Positions 30,078 through 40,505 of a stretch of 64,000 bases of DNA are shown here, one piece after another (within the stretch, counting starts at the first letter, position 1; the number at the start of each line of letters is the position of its first letter). Location of the stretch: NCBI RefSeq assembly GCF_016583835.1, contig NZ_NRRW01000009.1, positions 1 to 64,000 of the forward strand, in the 5' to 3' direction. The position numbers were made by a program, and so were the translations under genes. This DNA is from Thiococcus pfennigii. GTDB lineage: Bacteria; Pseudomonadota; Gammaproteobacteria; Chromatiales; Chromatiaceae. The notes beneath the pieces were generated by a model. The model searched no databases, had not been told where the DNA came from, and was given only the letters and a program-made list of their open reading frames with translations.

Positions 30078-31253
30078 ATGTACAAGATTCAGACACTCAA
30101 CAACATCGCCGTCGCCGGCCTGAACCGCCTGCCCCGCGAGGCCTTCGAGGTGGCCTCGGAGATGGCCCACCCGGATGCGGTCCTGGTCCGCTCGGCGAAC
30201 ATGCACGAGATCGAGATCCCGAGCACGGTCAAGGCCATCGGCCGGGCCGGCGCTGGGGTCAACAACATCCCGGTGGCGCGCCTGACGAGCCGCGGCGTCG
30301 TGGTCTTCAACGCCCCGGGGGCCAACGCCAACGCGGTCAAGGAGTTGGTCCTGGCCGGCATGCTGCTCGCGGCGCGCAACATCGGCCAGGCCTGGCAGTT
30401 CGCCCGCGGCCTGCAGGGCGAGGACGAGGCGATCCACAAGGCGGTCGAGGCCGGCAAGAAGCAGTTCGTCGGCTTCGAGTTGCCCGGGCGCACGCTGGGC
30501 GTCGTCGGTCTCGGGGCGATCGGCGTGCGGGTCGCGAACGCGGCGCGCGCGCTCGGCATGCGGGTCGTCGGGTACGACCCGACCATCACGGTGCAGCGCG
30601 CCTGGCAGCTCGCCTCGGACGTCACGCCGGCGCGTGGCATCGACGATCTGCTCGCGCGTTCGGACTTCGTCACCTTCCATGTGCCGTTGACCGATGACAC
30701 GCGCCACATGATCAATGCCGATCGCATCCGCCAGATGCCGAAGCGCTCGGTGCTGCTGAACTTCTCGCGCGCCGGGATCATCGACGACGAGGCGGCCGTG
30801 GCGGCCCTCGACGAGGGGCACCTCTACGCCTATGTCTGCGACTTCCCGAGCAATCGTCTCAAGGATCACCCGCGGGTCATCACGCTGCCGCACCTCGGCG
30901 CCTCGACGGCCGAGGCCGAGGAGAACTGCGCGGTGATGGTCGCCGACCAGGTGCGCGACTATCTGGAGACCGGCAATGTCACCAATTCGGTGAACTTCCC
31001 CGAGATCCAGCTGGCGCCGAACGGTGGGCACCGCCTCGCCGTGGTCAATAGCAATGTGCCGAACATGGTCGGGCAGATCTCGACCGATCTGGCCGAGGCC
31101 GGGATCAATATCGTCGACATGCTCAACCGCTCGCGCGGGGAGATCGCCGTGACCCTGATCGACATGGATCAGCCGGCCCCGGAGTCGACGATCGCCGCGA
31201 TCCGTGCTATCGATGGTGTCCTGTCGGTACGCTGTCCAGGCGCCGACTGCTGA
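30078..31253 (+). CDS. serA: D-3-phosphoglycerate dehydrogenase, ACT-domain form
   Basis: This 391-residue NAD-dependent enzyme has the nucleotide-binding glycine motif LGVVGLGAIGVRVAN and the catalytic His in TLPHLGASTAEAEENC. A C-terminal ACT domain (about 320-391; INIVDMLNRSRGEIAVTLIDMD) is expected to bind serine for feedback control. It is the short type lacking the extra intervening domain. The start is the ATG after GGAAGAG. It lies 199 nt behind serC and 29 nt before pheA. Confidence 0.95.
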   Translation: MYKIQTLNNIAVAGLNRLPREAFEVASEMAHPDAVLVRSANMHEIEIPSTVKAIGRAGAGVNNIPVARLTSRGVVVFNAPGANANAVKELVLAGMLLAARNIGQAWQFARGLQGEDEAIHKAVEAGKKQFVGFELPGRTLGVVGLGAIGVRVANAARALGMRVVGYDPTITVQRAWQLASDVTPARGIDDLLARSDFVTFHVPLTDDTRHMINADRIRQMPKRSVLLNFSRAGIIDDEAAVAALDEGHLYAYVCDFPSNRLKDHPRVITLPHLGASTAEAEENCAVMVADQVRDYLETGNVTNSVNFPEIQLAPNGGHRLAVVNSNVPNMVGQISTDLAEAGINIVDMLNRSRGEIAVTLIDMDQPAPESTIAAIRAIDGVLSVRCPGADC

Positions 31254-31282
31254 CCGGACCTGATCGCCGCCCCGGGGGCCGC

Positions 31283-32365
31283 ATGAGCCAGGAACAGGAA
31301 CTCGCCCAGATTCGCCAACGCATCGACGCGATCGATCACCAGCTGATGGCCCTGATCGCCGAGCGCGCCGTCTGCGCCCACAAGGTGGCGCAGATCAAGA
31401 TCGCGGCCGGCGACGGGCAGTTCTACCGTCCCGAACGCGAGGCCCAGATCTTGCGTCGGATCAAGGCCGAGAACCCGGGGCCGCTCGATGACGAGGAGAT
31501 GACGCGGCTGTTCCGCGAGATCATGTCCGCCTGTCTCGCCCTCGAGCAGCCGCTGACCGTCGCCTACCTGGGCCCGGCCGGCACCTTCACGCAGACGGCG
31601 GCCCTCAAGCACTTCGGCCATTCCGTGAGGGCGCTGCCGCTCGGCACCATCCCGGAGATCTTCCGCGAGGTCGAGGCGGGCTCGGTCCACTATGGCGTCG
31701 TGCCGGTCGAGAACTCGACCGAGGGCGTCGTCAGCCACACGCTCGACAGCTTCATGACCTCGCCGCTCTACATCTGCGGCGAGGTCTGCGTGCGCATCCA
31801 CCACTTTCTGCTGAGTCACGAGACCCAGCGCTCGGCCGTGCGGGCCGTCTATTCCCATCAGCAGTCGCTCGCCCAGTGTCGCGAGTGGCTCGACCACAAT
31901 CTGCCGCAGGCCGAGCGGATCCCGGTCGCGAGCAATGCCGAGGCGGCACGCCTGGTCGCCGGGCGCGCGGGGACGGCGGCGATCGCGAGCGAGTCGGCGG
32001 CCGAGATCTACGGCCTCGGCATTCTCGCCAAGCGCATCGAGGACGAGCCGGACAACACGACCCGCTTCCTCATCGTCGGGCGGGCCGACGCGCCGATGAG
32101 CGGCCACGACAAGACCAGCCTGCTGCTCGCCTGCCGCAACGAGGCGGGCGGGCTCCATGCGATGCTCACGCCGCTCGCCGACCACCACATCAGCATGACG
32201 CGGATCGAATCGCGCCCGTCGCGCCGGGGGATCTGGGACTACGTCTTCTTCGTCGACATCATCGGCCACCGCGAGGACCCAGCGATCCTCGCCGCGCTGG
32301 AGCACCTCCGGCGCGAGACCCTGTTCCTGAAGGTCCTCGGCTCCTATCCCGAGGCCGTCTTGTGA
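31283..32365 (+). CDS. pheA: Bifunctional chorismate mutase / prephenate dehydratase
   Basis: This 360-residue enzyme has three parts. The AroQ chorismate mutase helix bundle is at about 1-90 (RIDAIDHQLMALIAERAVCAHKVA). The prephenate dehydratase domain is at about 93-270 (AYLGPAGTFTQTAALKHFG; VPVENSTEGVVSHTLDSF). The C-terminal ACT domain has ESRPSRRGIWDYVFFVDI, the phenylalanine-binding ESRP motif. It commits chorismate to phenylalanine and is feedback regulated. It is part of the gyrA-linked aromatic operon. Confidence 0.97.
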   Translation: MSQEQELAQIRQRIDAIDHQLMALIAERAVCAHKVAQIKIAAGDGQFYRPEREAQILRRIKAENPGPLDDEEMTRLFREIMSACLALEQPLTVAYLGPAGTFTQTAALKHFGHSVRALPLGTIPEIFREVEAGSVHYGVVPVENSTEGVVSHTLDSFMTSPLYICGEVCVRIHHFLLSHETQRSAVRAVYSHQQSLAQCREWLDHNLPQAERIPVASNAEAARLVAGRAGTAAIASESAAEIYGLGILAKRIEDEPDNTTRFLIVGRADAPMSGHDKTSLLLACRNEAGGLHAMLTPLADHHISMTRIESRPSRRGIWDYVFFVDIIGHREDPAILAALEHLRRETLFLKVLGSYPEAVL

Positions 32366-32429
32366 CGGCGGCCGAGGTCCAGTCGCGTGGGTGCGCGCCG
32401 CCGTCCATCCTCTCTTTCCGGATGTTGCC

Positions 32430-33542
32430 ATGAGTCAGCCAGACAATCCCTTCCTCGCCCTGACCGCCCCTGGCCTCGCGGGGCTCCAACCCTATGTGCC
32501 CGGCAAGCCGGTCTCGGAGCTCGAGCGCGAGCTCGGCATCCACGATTCGATCAAGCTCGCCTCGAATGAGAACCCGCTCGGTCCGAGCCCGCGGGTCGCC
32601 GAGGCCATCGTCGCCGCGCTGCCCGAACTCGGGCGCTATCCCGATGGCGGCGGCTTCGAGCTGCGCGCCGCGCTGGCCGAGCGCCACGGCGTCAAGGCCG
32701 AGGCGATCACGCTCGGCAACGGTTCCAACGACTGCCTCGACCTGATCGCCCGCACCTTCCTGCAACCGGGCGTCGATTCGCTCTTCTCGGACCACGCCTT
32801 CGCCGTCTACCCGATCGCGACCCAGGCGGTCGGGGCGACCGCGCGGGTGGCCCCGGCGCGCGACTACGGTCATGACCTGGCGGCGATGGCGGGGCTCGTC
32901 AACGAGCGCACGCGGGTGGTCTGGATCGCAAACCCGAACAACCCGACCGGCACCTGGCTCGCCGCCGATGCGCTGCACGCCTTCATCGCCGAGCTGCCGC
33001 GCTCGTGCGTCGTCGTCGTCGACGAGGCCTACATCGACTATGTCGATGAGTCGTCTTTCCCCGACGCGAGCCTGTGGCTCGGCGAGTTCCCCAACCTGAT
33101 CGTCACCCGGACCTTCTCGAAGGCCCACGGGCTGGCCGCGTTGCGCGTCGGCTACGCGCTCAGTGACCCGGCCGTCGCCGATCTGCTCAACCGGGTGCGC
33201 CAGCCGTTCAACGTCAATAGCCTGGCCCAGGTCGCGGCGCTCGCCTCGCTCGCCGATCCGGAACATATCGCCCGCCATGTGGCGATGAACCGCGCCGGGC
33301 TGCATCAGCTCACCGTGGGCTGCGAGCAACTCGGGCTGTCGGTGATCCCCTCGGTGGGCAACTTCATCGCCGTCGACCTCGGCCGCCCGGCCGGGCCGAT
33401 CAACGACGCCCTGCTGCGCGAGGGCTGCATCGTGCGGCCGGTCGCCAACTACGGCATGCCCAATCACCTGCGCATCACGGTCGGCCTGGAGGCCGAGAAC
33501 GCGCGCCTGCTCGCGGCGCTCGAGCGGGCCCTGGCGGCATGA
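32430..33542 (+). CDS. hisC: Histidinol-phosphate/aromatic aminotransferase
   Basis: This 370-residue class I/II PLP aminotransferase has LASNENPLGPSP at the N-terminus, IANPNNPTGTW, VDEAYIDYV and the Schiff-base Lys in TRTFSKAHGLAALRVGYAL. A HisC-type enzyme placed between pheA and tyrA usually also transaminates phenylpyruvate or prephenate in aromatic synthesis. Start codon ATG of MSQPDNPF; the ribosome site is weak. The stop overlaps the tyrA start (ATGA). Confidence 0.93.
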   Translation: MSQPDNPFLALTAPGLAGLQPYVPGKPVSELERELGIHDSIKLASNENPLGPSPRVAEAIVAALPELGRYPDGGGFELRAALAERHGVKAEAITLGNGSNDCLDLIARTFLQPGVDSLFSDHAFAVYPIATQAVGATARVAPARDYGHDLAAMAGLVNERTRVVWIANPNNPTGTWLAADALHAFIAELPRSCVVVVDEAYIDYVDESSFPDASLWLGEFPNLIVTRTFSKAHGLAALRVGYALSDPAVADLLNRVRQPFNVNSLAQVAALASLADPEHIARHVAMNRAGLHQLTVGCEQLGLSVIPSVGNFIAVDLGRPAGPINDALLREGCIVRPVANYGMPNHLRITVGLEAENARLLAALERALAA

Positions 33543-34405
33543 TCGAGCGGCTCGCCGTCATCGGCGTCGGCCTGATCGGCGGCTCGTTCGCCCGCGCGCT
33601 GCGCACGGCCGGCGCGGTCGGGGAGGTCGTCGGCTGCGGCCGCTCGGTCGCGAATCTCGAACGTGCGCTCGATCTGGGCGTCGTCGACCGCTTCACGACG
33701 GATCCAGCCGAGGCCGTCGTCGGCGCCGATCTGGTCTTTCTCGCCGTGCCGCTCGGGTCGATCCGCGGCATCCTGCAGGCGGTCCGCGGGGCACTCGACG
33801 GGCGCACGATCCTCACCGATGGCGGCAGCGTCAAGGGTTCGGTCGTCGCGGACGTGCGGGCGGTCTTCGGGCGGGTGCCGCCGACCTTCGTCCCCGGTCA
33901 CCCGATCGCCGGCACCGAGCACAGCGGCGTCGAGGCCTCGTTCCCGGAGCTCTACCGCCATCGCCGGGTGATCCTGACGCCGCTCGCCGAGACGGAGCCG
34001 CGGGCGCTTGCGCTGGTGCAGCGGGCGTGGGAGGCGTGCGGTGCCGAGGTCTCGCTGATGGAGGTCGATCATCACGACGAGATCCTCGCCGCGACCAGCC
34101 ACCTACCGCATCTGCTCGCGTTCGGTCTCGTCGATACGCTGGCCCGGATGCGCGAGAACGACGAGATCTTCCGCTATGCGGCCGGTGGCTTCCGCGACTT
34201 CACCCGCATCGCCTCGAGCAGCCCGGTCATGTGGCGCGATATCTGTCTCGCCAACGGCGAGGCGGTTGGGGCGATGCTGCAACGCTTCGCCGCCGAGCTC
34301 AACGAGTTGGCCGACACCATTCAGGACGGCGACGGCGAGCGGCTGCTGGAGATCTTCTCGCGCGCCAAGGCGGCGCGCGACCGCTTCCTCGCGGCCGGCG
34401 GCTGA
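33539..34405 (+). CDS. tyrA: Prephenate/arogenate dehydrogenase
   Basis: This 288-residue NAD(P)-dependent enzyme opens with the Rossmann motif AVIGVGLIGGSFARAL. PGHPIAGTEHSGVEAS and DHHDEILAATSHLPHLLAFGLVD carry the active-site His residues. It lacks a fused chorismate mutase and a fused aroA domain. In many relatives aroA-cmk follows; here the operon ends and an unrelated small gene follows. Confidence 0.96.
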   Translation: MIERLAVIGVGLIGGSFARALRTAGAVGEVVGCGRSVANLERALDLGVVDRFTTDPAEAVVGADLVFLAVPLGSIRGILQAVRGALDGRTILTDGGSVKGSVVADVRAVFGRVPPTFVPGHPIAGTEHSGVEASFPELYRHRRVILTPLAETEPRALALVQRAWEACGAEVSLMEVDHHDEILAATSHLPHLLAFGLVDTLARMRENDEIFRYAAGGFRDFTRIASSSPVMWRDICLANGEAVGAMLQRFAAELNELADTIQDGDGERLLEIFSRAKAARDRFLAAGG

Positions 34406-34531
34406 CCCTGGCAGGGCCGACCCTGGTCGGCGTGAACTGGGTCACGCGCTGGGGGCGCGGGGTTGATATCGATGGCCGTGGCACGCAGGTCTGTGAAGAC
34501 ACGATGTCGGACCCATGCGATGGAGGAAGCC

Positions 34532-34819
34532 ATGAGCAGTAGAGAAGCCTACCAGCAGCAGATGCAGGCCAAGCTCGAGGAGTGGCAGGCGGAGATCGAC
34601 AAGCTGAAGGCCAAGGCCAAGCACGCGACGGCCGAGGGTCGCGCCGAGTACGAGGAACAGGTCGAGGAGTTGAAGGCCAAGCGGGAGGCGGCTGGCGAGC
34701 GGCTGGCCGAGCTACGCCAGGCGGGGGAGGACTCCTGGGAGGAGATCAAGACGGGCGTCGAGAACGCCTGGCGCGAACTCGGCGACTCGGTCGCGGCGGT
34801 CCGCGACAGGTTCAGATAG
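34532..34819 (+). CDS. Small coiled-coil protein
   Basis: This 95-residue, highly charged protein is almost entirely predicted helix with heptad-like spacing (AKLEEWQAEIDKLKAKAKHA; YEEQVEELKAKREAAGERLAELRQ). It has no signal peptide or membrane segment. A GGAGGAA site supports the ATG of MSSREAYQQQ. It resembles short sll1863-type or apolipoprotein-like coiled-coil proteins often linked to stress, but the function is not known. It is followed by its own terminator. Confidence 0.8.
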   Translation: MSSREAYQQQMQAKLEEWQAEIDKLKAKAKHATAEGRAEYEEQVEELKAKREAAGERLAELRQAGEDSWEEIKTGVENAWRELGDSVAAVRDRFR

Positions 34820-34837
34820 CCGATTGTCCGAAAAGAC

Positions 34838-34865
34838 GAAGGCCGGCGATGTGCCGGCCTTCGTC
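34838..34865 (+). terminator. Hairpin terminator after the coiled-coil gene
   Basis: GAAGGCCGGC and GCCGGCCTTC form a 10-bp perfect stem around GATGT, followed by TCGTCCATTT. It lies between the small coiled-coil gene and the convergent tRNA gene. Confidence 0.8.
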
Positions 34866-34878
34866 CATTTCAGGTCGT

Positions 34879-34955
34879 TGGTCGGGGTGACAGGATTCGA
34901 ACCTGCGACTTCTGCCTCCCGAAGACAGCGCTCTACCAAGCTGAGCTACACCCCG
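34879..34955 (-). tRNA. tRNA-Pro (anticodon CGG)
   Basis: A complete cloverleaf reads on the minus strand: acceptor CGGGGTG/CACCCCG, D-arm GCTC...GAGC, anticodon stem CTGTC/GGCAG with loop TTCGGGA (anticodon CGG), and T-arm GCAGG TTCGAAT CCTGT. A encodes the discriminator base and CCA is genome-encoded at the 3' end (34881-34879). Confidence 0.97.
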
Positions 34956-34993
34956 TTAAAACCCTTGCAGCCCGTCGTCGCTCGCCCCTCGGC

Positions 34994-35962
34994 TCAGTAG
35001 GTGCGCGAGACGGCGAAGTCGGCCAGGCCGATCAGCGCGGCTCGTGCCGGCGACTCGGGGAGGACGGATACCGCGGCCTTGGCCGTTTCGGCATGTCCCC
35101 TTGCAAGCTGCGCAGTATAGTCGATCGAGTCGGTCTCGGCAATCACTCGTGCGACGGCGTCGATGTGTTCCCGTCCGCCACCCTCGATGGCCACGCGCAG
35201 CAGTTCCCGCTGTTCGGCGTTGCCGGCCGTCATCGCCCGGATGATCGGCAGGGTCGGCTTGCCCTCGGCCAGATCGTCGCCGATGTTCTTGCCGAGTTGT
35301 TCGTCGGAGGCGCTGTAGTCGAGGGCGTCGTCGACCAGCTGGAACGCGATGCCGAGCGATCGGCCGTACTCGGCCATCCCCCGTTCGATGGCGGCCGGCG
35401 ACTCGGCGAGGACGGCGCCGAGTCGGGTACCGGCCTCGAAGAGGGTCGCCGTCTTGCGCTCGATGACCTCCATGTAGCGCCCTTCGGTCGTGTCGGGGTC
35501 GTTGCAGTTGAGCAACTGCATGACCTCGCCCTCGGCGATCCGGTTGGTCGCGTGCGACATCACGTCCATGACGCGCATGATGTTGACGTCGACCATCATC
35601 TCGAAGGCCCGGGAGTACAGGAAATCGCCGACCAGTACGCTCGCCTCGTTGCCCCAGACGGCGTTGGCGGTGTCTCGGCTGCGCCGCAGCTTGGAGCCGT
35701 CGACGACATCGTCATGGAGCAGGGTCGCGGTGTGGATGAACTCGACGATCGCCGCGAGATCGATGTGGCGCTCGCCGCCATAGCCGCAGGCGCGCGCCGC
35801 CAGCAGCACGGCCAGGGGGCGTAGCCGTTTGCCGCCGCTCGAGACGATGTAGTGGCCGATCTGGTTGACGAGCACGACGTCGGATTCGAGACGACGAAGG
35901 ATCAACCGGTCGACAGCCTGCATGTCGTCGACGACCGGCCGACGGATTTCGGAGATCTCCAT
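34994..35962 (-). CDS. ispB: Octaprenyl diphosphate synthase (long-chain polyprenyl synthase)
   Basis: This 322-residue trans-prenyltransferase has the first aspartate-rich motif LLHDDVVDGSKLRR and the second FQLVDDALDY, plus GGKRLRPLAVLL and the ERKTATLFEAG segment. It builds the ubiquinone (and possibly menaquinone) side chain from isopentenyl diphosphate. It is divergent from rplU, the classic ispB/rplU-rpmA arrangement. Here a palindromic repeat has entered the space between them. Confidence 0.95.
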   Translation of the reverse strand: MEISEIRRPVVDDMQAVDRLILRRLESDVVLVNQIGHYIVSSGGKRLRPLAVLLAARACGYGGERHIDLAAIVEFIHTATLLHDDVVDGSKLRRSRDTANAVWGNEASVLVGDFLYSRAFEMMVDVNIMRVMDVMSHATNRIAEGEVMQLLNCNDPDTTEGRYMEVIERKTATLFEAGTRLGAVLAESPAAIERGMAEYGRSLGIAFQLVDDALDYSASDEQLGKNIGDDLAEGKPTLPIIRAMTAGNAEQRELLRVAIEGGGREHIDAVARVIAETDSIDYTAQLARGHAETAKAAVSVLPESPARAALIGLADFAVSRTY

Positions 35963-36230
35963 ACTGGGCCTTGAGTTCAGGGAAGGACGTCAAAAATGAC
36001 CCATGGGATGCTAGGGTCGCGACTGGGGCCTGTCAAGCCGGCGCGTCGGCGGAGATAGGGCGGACCCGTGTCGATTCGGCGAGCCGTGCCGACGCGGTGC
36101 GCCAGCGGTCTCGGTGGAGGCGCATCGCCGGCCGTCGGGCTACGCGCCCCGAAAGGGCCAACCCGACGCGCCCCGGACCGGCACGACCGCGTCGGGCGAG
36201 GCGCGCCCGCACGACCTTTTCGAAGAAGGG

Positions 36231-36403
36231 TAAGGAACGGTTCAGAAACAACCGACACAAGCGAGGGGAAGACAGGAAACTACGAAATACACGAAAGTCG
36301 CGAAAAACAGCGGATAATCCTATGCATTTCGAGTTCTTTCGCGTGCTTCGCGTGTTTCGTAGTTCCAAAAAGACGTGCCGGTTGTGCTTGAATCCTTGCT
36401 AAG
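36231..36403 (+). repeat. Dispersed palindromic repeat, copy C
   Basis: Same orientation as copy A. The terminal inverted repeats are clearest here: TAAGGAACGGTTCAGAAACA on the left and, reverse-complemented, TTAGCAAGGATTCAAGCACA on the right. Inner arms GGAAACTACGAAATACACGA and TTCGCGTGTTTCGTAGTTCC pair. It lies between ispB and rplU. Confidence 0.88.
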
Positions 36404-36461
36404 GGTCGCGTGCGCCGGGGCCGTCACCCGATCGGCACGGATCGCGCCGCGTCCGGCGTTC

Positions 36462-36491
36462 TTGACCTTGCTCTAGGCAGGCCGCTATCAT
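36462..36491 (+). promoter_or_regulatory. Promoter of the rplU-rpmA operon
   Basis: TTGACC (36462-36467) and TATCAT (36486-36491) with an 18-bp spacer give a good sigma-70 match about 60 nt before the rplU ATG. It is immediately downstream of repeat copy C, which therefore does not interrupt it. Confidence 0.75.
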
Positions 36492-36553
36492 TCCCGCCCT
36501 TAAGCCTGGCCCTCATGGGCACTACTCAGAATGACTATTTAGGGACGGCAATC

Positions 36554-36868
36554 ATGTACGCGGTGATCCAGACCGGGGGTAAGCAATATCGGGTGGCCGA
36601 GGGCGACCGGCTGCGGGTCGAGAAGCTCGCGGCCGAAGCGGGCGAGCACGTCGAGCTCGATCGCGTCCTGTTGGTCGCCGACGGCGAGGACGTGACGTTC
36701 GGCAAGCCCTTCATCGAGGGCGGCAAGGTCACGGCGACCGTCCAGGCGCACGGCCGGGCCAAGAAGGTCAAGATCATCAAGTTCCGGCGCCGCAAGCACC
36801 ACCTGAAGCGCCAGGGCCACCGCCAGTGGTTCACCGAGCTCCGGATCACCGGTATCACCGCGGGTTGA
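36554..36868 (+). CDS. rplU: 50S ribosomal protein L21
   Basis: This 104-residue protein, [20 protein letters not shown], has the L21 signature and the basic C-terminal [19 protein letters not shown] that contacts 23S rRNA. The start is the ATG where homology begins. An in-frame upstream extension runs through the promoter and is rejected. Confidence 0.98.
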   Translation: MYAVIQTGGKQYRVAEGDRLRVEKLAAEAGEHVELDRVLLVADGEDVTFGKPFIEGGKVTATVQAHGRAKKVKIIKFRRRKHHLKRQGHRQWFTELRITGITAG

Positions 36869-36879
36869 GGTAATTTTCG

Positions 36880-37137
36880 ATGGCACACAAAAAGGCAGGC
36901 GGTAGTTCGCGTAACGGGCGCGATTCCGAATCGAAACGGCTCGGCGTCAAGGTCTTCGGCGGCCAGGAGATCAAGGCCGGCGGCATCATCGTGCGCCAGC
37001 GCGGCACGCGCTTCCACCAGGGCGTCAATGTCGGTTGCGGCAAGGATCACACCCTGTTCGCGCTGGCCGATGGCGTCGTCAAGTTCGAGGTGAAGGGTCC
37101 GCGCAACCGCAAGTACGTGCGCGTCGACGCGGGCTGA
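36880..37137 (+). CDS. rpmA: 50S ribosomal protein L27
   Basis: This 85-residue protein, [20 protein letters not shown], has the canonical N-terminal tail reaching the peptidyl-transferase centre. [19 protein letters not shown] is the family signature. It is 11 nt behind rplU. Confidence 0.98.
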   Translation: MAHKKAGGSSRNGRDSESKRLGVKVFGGQEIKAGGIIVRQRGTRFHQGVNVGCGKDHTLFALADGVVKFEVKGPRNRKYVRVDAG

Positions 37138-37159
37138 GGGCGCCCCCCGTCTTGCGCCG

Positions 37160-37186
37160 AAGGCCCCGCCCCGACGGGGCCTTTTG
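37160..37186 (+). terminator. Rho-independent terminator after rpmA
   Basis: AAGGCCCC and GGGGCCTT form an 8-bp stem followed by TTTT. It ends the ribosomal protein operon, so obg is not co-transcribed unless it is read through. Confidence 0.88.
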
Positions 37187-37336
37187 CGTTCTGCGGCCGT
37201 CTTGCCCCCGATGGCATCGGCCGCTGCCGATGGTCCGTCTGGTTCGATGACCCGAAGGGGCGATGCGAGAATGGTCGGCGCGATTCGGCCCCGATGTCGG
37301 GTTCTGCGGCGCCGACCCGAGGAAGGCACCGCTCAC

Positions 37337-38591
<1,255 letters not shown>

Positions 38592-38614
38592 ACGGACGTG
38601 ACGGTGGTGCAGCG

Positions 38615-39739
38615 ATGCTGACGCGCGACAAGCTTTCTCGTACCAGGCGTTGGGTCGTCAAGATCGGCAGCGCCTTGTTGACCCGCAACGGCCAGGGGCT
38701 CGAGCGCGCCGTGCTCGAGCCCTGGGTCAATCAGATCGCGGCGCGGCGCATCGGTGGTGACGACCTGGTGCTGGTCTCCTCGGGGGCCGTCGCCGAGGGC
38801 ATGGCGCGGATGGGTTGGGCCCGCCGGCCCAAGGCCCTGCACGAGCTCCAGGCGGCGGCCGCGATCGGTCAGATGGGGCTGGTGCGGGCCTACGAGGACT
38901 GCTTCGCGAAGCATGGCCTGCACACGGCGCAGGTGCTGCTCACGCGCGACGACCTCGCCGATCGGCGCCGCTACCTGAATGCCCGCAGCACGCTGCGCGC
39001 GCTGCTGCGGCTCGGCGTCATCCCGGTCGTGAACGAGAACGACACGGTGGCCACCGACGAGCTGCGCTTCGGCGACAACGACACCCTCGCGGCGCTCGTC
39101 GCCAACCTGATCGAGGCCGAGCTCTTGGTGCTGCTGACCGACCAGGACGGCCTCTTCGACAGCGATCCGCGCGCCAATCCGCAGGCCCGGTTGATCGATG
39201 AGCGGGCGGTCGACGATCCCTCCCTCGATCTGGCCGCCGGCGAGAGCGCCAGCGGTCTCGGCCGCGGTGGCATGATCACCAAGGTGCGGGCGGCGCGACT
39301 CGCGGCCCGCTCCGGCACCGCGACCGTTATCGCCCCCGGCGGTGGCGATCAGGTGCTGGTGCGCATCGGCCGCGGCGAGCCGGTCGGCACCCTGTTGGTG
39401 CCGTCCCAGGAGCCGCAGACGGCGCGCAAGCAGTGGCTGGCGGGTCAGCTCCAGGTGCGTGGCCGCGTGACGCTCGACGACGGGGCGGTGCGGGCGCTGC
39501 GCGAGCAGGGGACCAGCCTGCTCGCGGTCGGCGTGCGCGCGGTCCAGGGTGGCTTCAAACGCGGCGAGGTCGTCGCCTGCCTCGATGCCTACGGGCGCGA
39601 GGTCGCCCGCGGCCTGATCAACTATGATGCCGGCGAGACGGCCCGCCTCATGGGCCAGCCGAGCGGGCGCTTCGAAGAGATCCTGGGCTATCTCGTCGAG
39701 CCCGAGCTGATCCATCGTGACAACCTGGTCCTGCTCTGA
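38615..39739 (+). CDS. proB: Glutamate 5-kinase
   Basis: This 374-residue enzyme has the amino-acid kinase domain at 1-260 ([59 protein letters not shown]) and a C-terminal PUA domain at about 280-370. It is the first step of proline synthesis from glutamate. It is 23 nt after obg, a common gammaproteobacterial pairing. Confidence 0.97.
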   Translation: MLTRDKLSRTRRWVVKIGSALLTRNGQGLERAVLEPWVNQIAARRIGGDDLVLVSSGAVAEGMARMGWARRPKALHELQAAAAIGQMGLVRAYEDCFAKHGLHTAQVLLTRDDLADRRRYLNARSTLRALLRLGVIPVVNENDTVATDELRFGDNDTLAALVANLIEAELLVLLTDQDGLFDSDPRANPQARLIDERAVDDPSLDLAAGESASGLGRGGMITKVRAARLAARSGTATVIAPGGGDQVLVRIGRGEPVGTLLVPSQEPQTARKQWLAGQLQVRGRVTLDDGAVRALREQGTSLLAVGVRAVQGGFKRGEVVACLDAYGREVARGLINYDAGETARLMGQPSGRFEEILGYLVEPELIHRDNLVLL

Positions 39740-39754
39740 TCTCGCCGCGATCCC

Positions 39755-40483
39755 ATGCGCCAAATCGTCCTCGACACCGAGACCACCGGCCTCGATCCGC
39801 ACGAAGGCCATCGCATCATCGAGATCGGCTGCGTCGAGATCGTCGCGCGGCGTCTGACGCGCAACAACTTCCACCAATACCTGCAACCGGATCGCGAGAT
39901 CGACGCCGGTGCCATCGCCGTGCACGGGATCTCGAACGAATTCCTCCGCGACAAGCCGCGCTTCGCCGACATCGCCGAGGGCCTGCTGCGCTATCTCGAA
40001 GGCGCCGAGTTGATCATCCACAACGCAGCGTTCGACCTGGGTTTCCTCGATCACGAGCTGGGCCTGTGGCGCGAGGGCGGGCCGCGGATCGTGGATCTCT
40101 GCCGGGTGACCGATACCCTGGCCCTGGCCCGCGAGCGCCACCCGGGGCAGCGCAACAGCCTGGACGCGCTCTGCAAGCGATACGAGGTCGACAACTCGCA
40201 GCGCGATCTGCACGGCGCCCTGCTCGACGCGGAGATCCTGGCCGACGTCTACCTGGCGATGACCGGCGGTCAGGTCAGCCTGTCCTTCGACGCGCCGGAG
40301 CAGTCGGAGCGGCCCGGCGAGGCGGTGTCGGTGGCACCGCTCGATCGCTCGCGACGCCCGGCGCTGCGGGTCGTGCGCGCCAGCGACGCGGAACTGGCCG
40401 CGCACCGCGACCGACTGGCGGCGATCGATAAGGCGAGCGGCGGGGCCTGTCTGTGGCGGCGGATCCCCGAAGGGGAGGGGTGA
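39755..40483 (+). CDS. dnaQ: DNA polymerase III epsilon subunit
   Basis: This 242-residue proofreading exonuclease has motif I IVLDTETTGLDP, motif II IIHNAAFDLGFLDHEL and motif III HGALLDAEILADVYLAM, the catalytic His and Asp of the DEDDh type. The C-terminal tail would bind the alpha subunit. It lies 15 nt after proB, probably in the same transcript. Confidence 0.95.
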   Translation: MRQIVLDTETTGLDPHEGHRIIEIGCVEIVARRLTRNNFHQYLQPDREIDAGAIAVHGISNEFLRDKPRFADIAEGLLRYLEGAELIIHNAAFDLGFLDHELGLWREGGPRIVDLCRVTDTLALARERHPGQRNSLDALCKRYEVDNSQRDLHGALLDAEILADVYLAMTGGQVSLSFDAPEQSERPGEAVSVAPLDRSRRPALRVVRASDAELAAHRDRLAAIDKASGGACLWRRIPEGEG

Positions 40484-40505
40484 GCGCGACTCGACGGCGC
40501 CGCCG

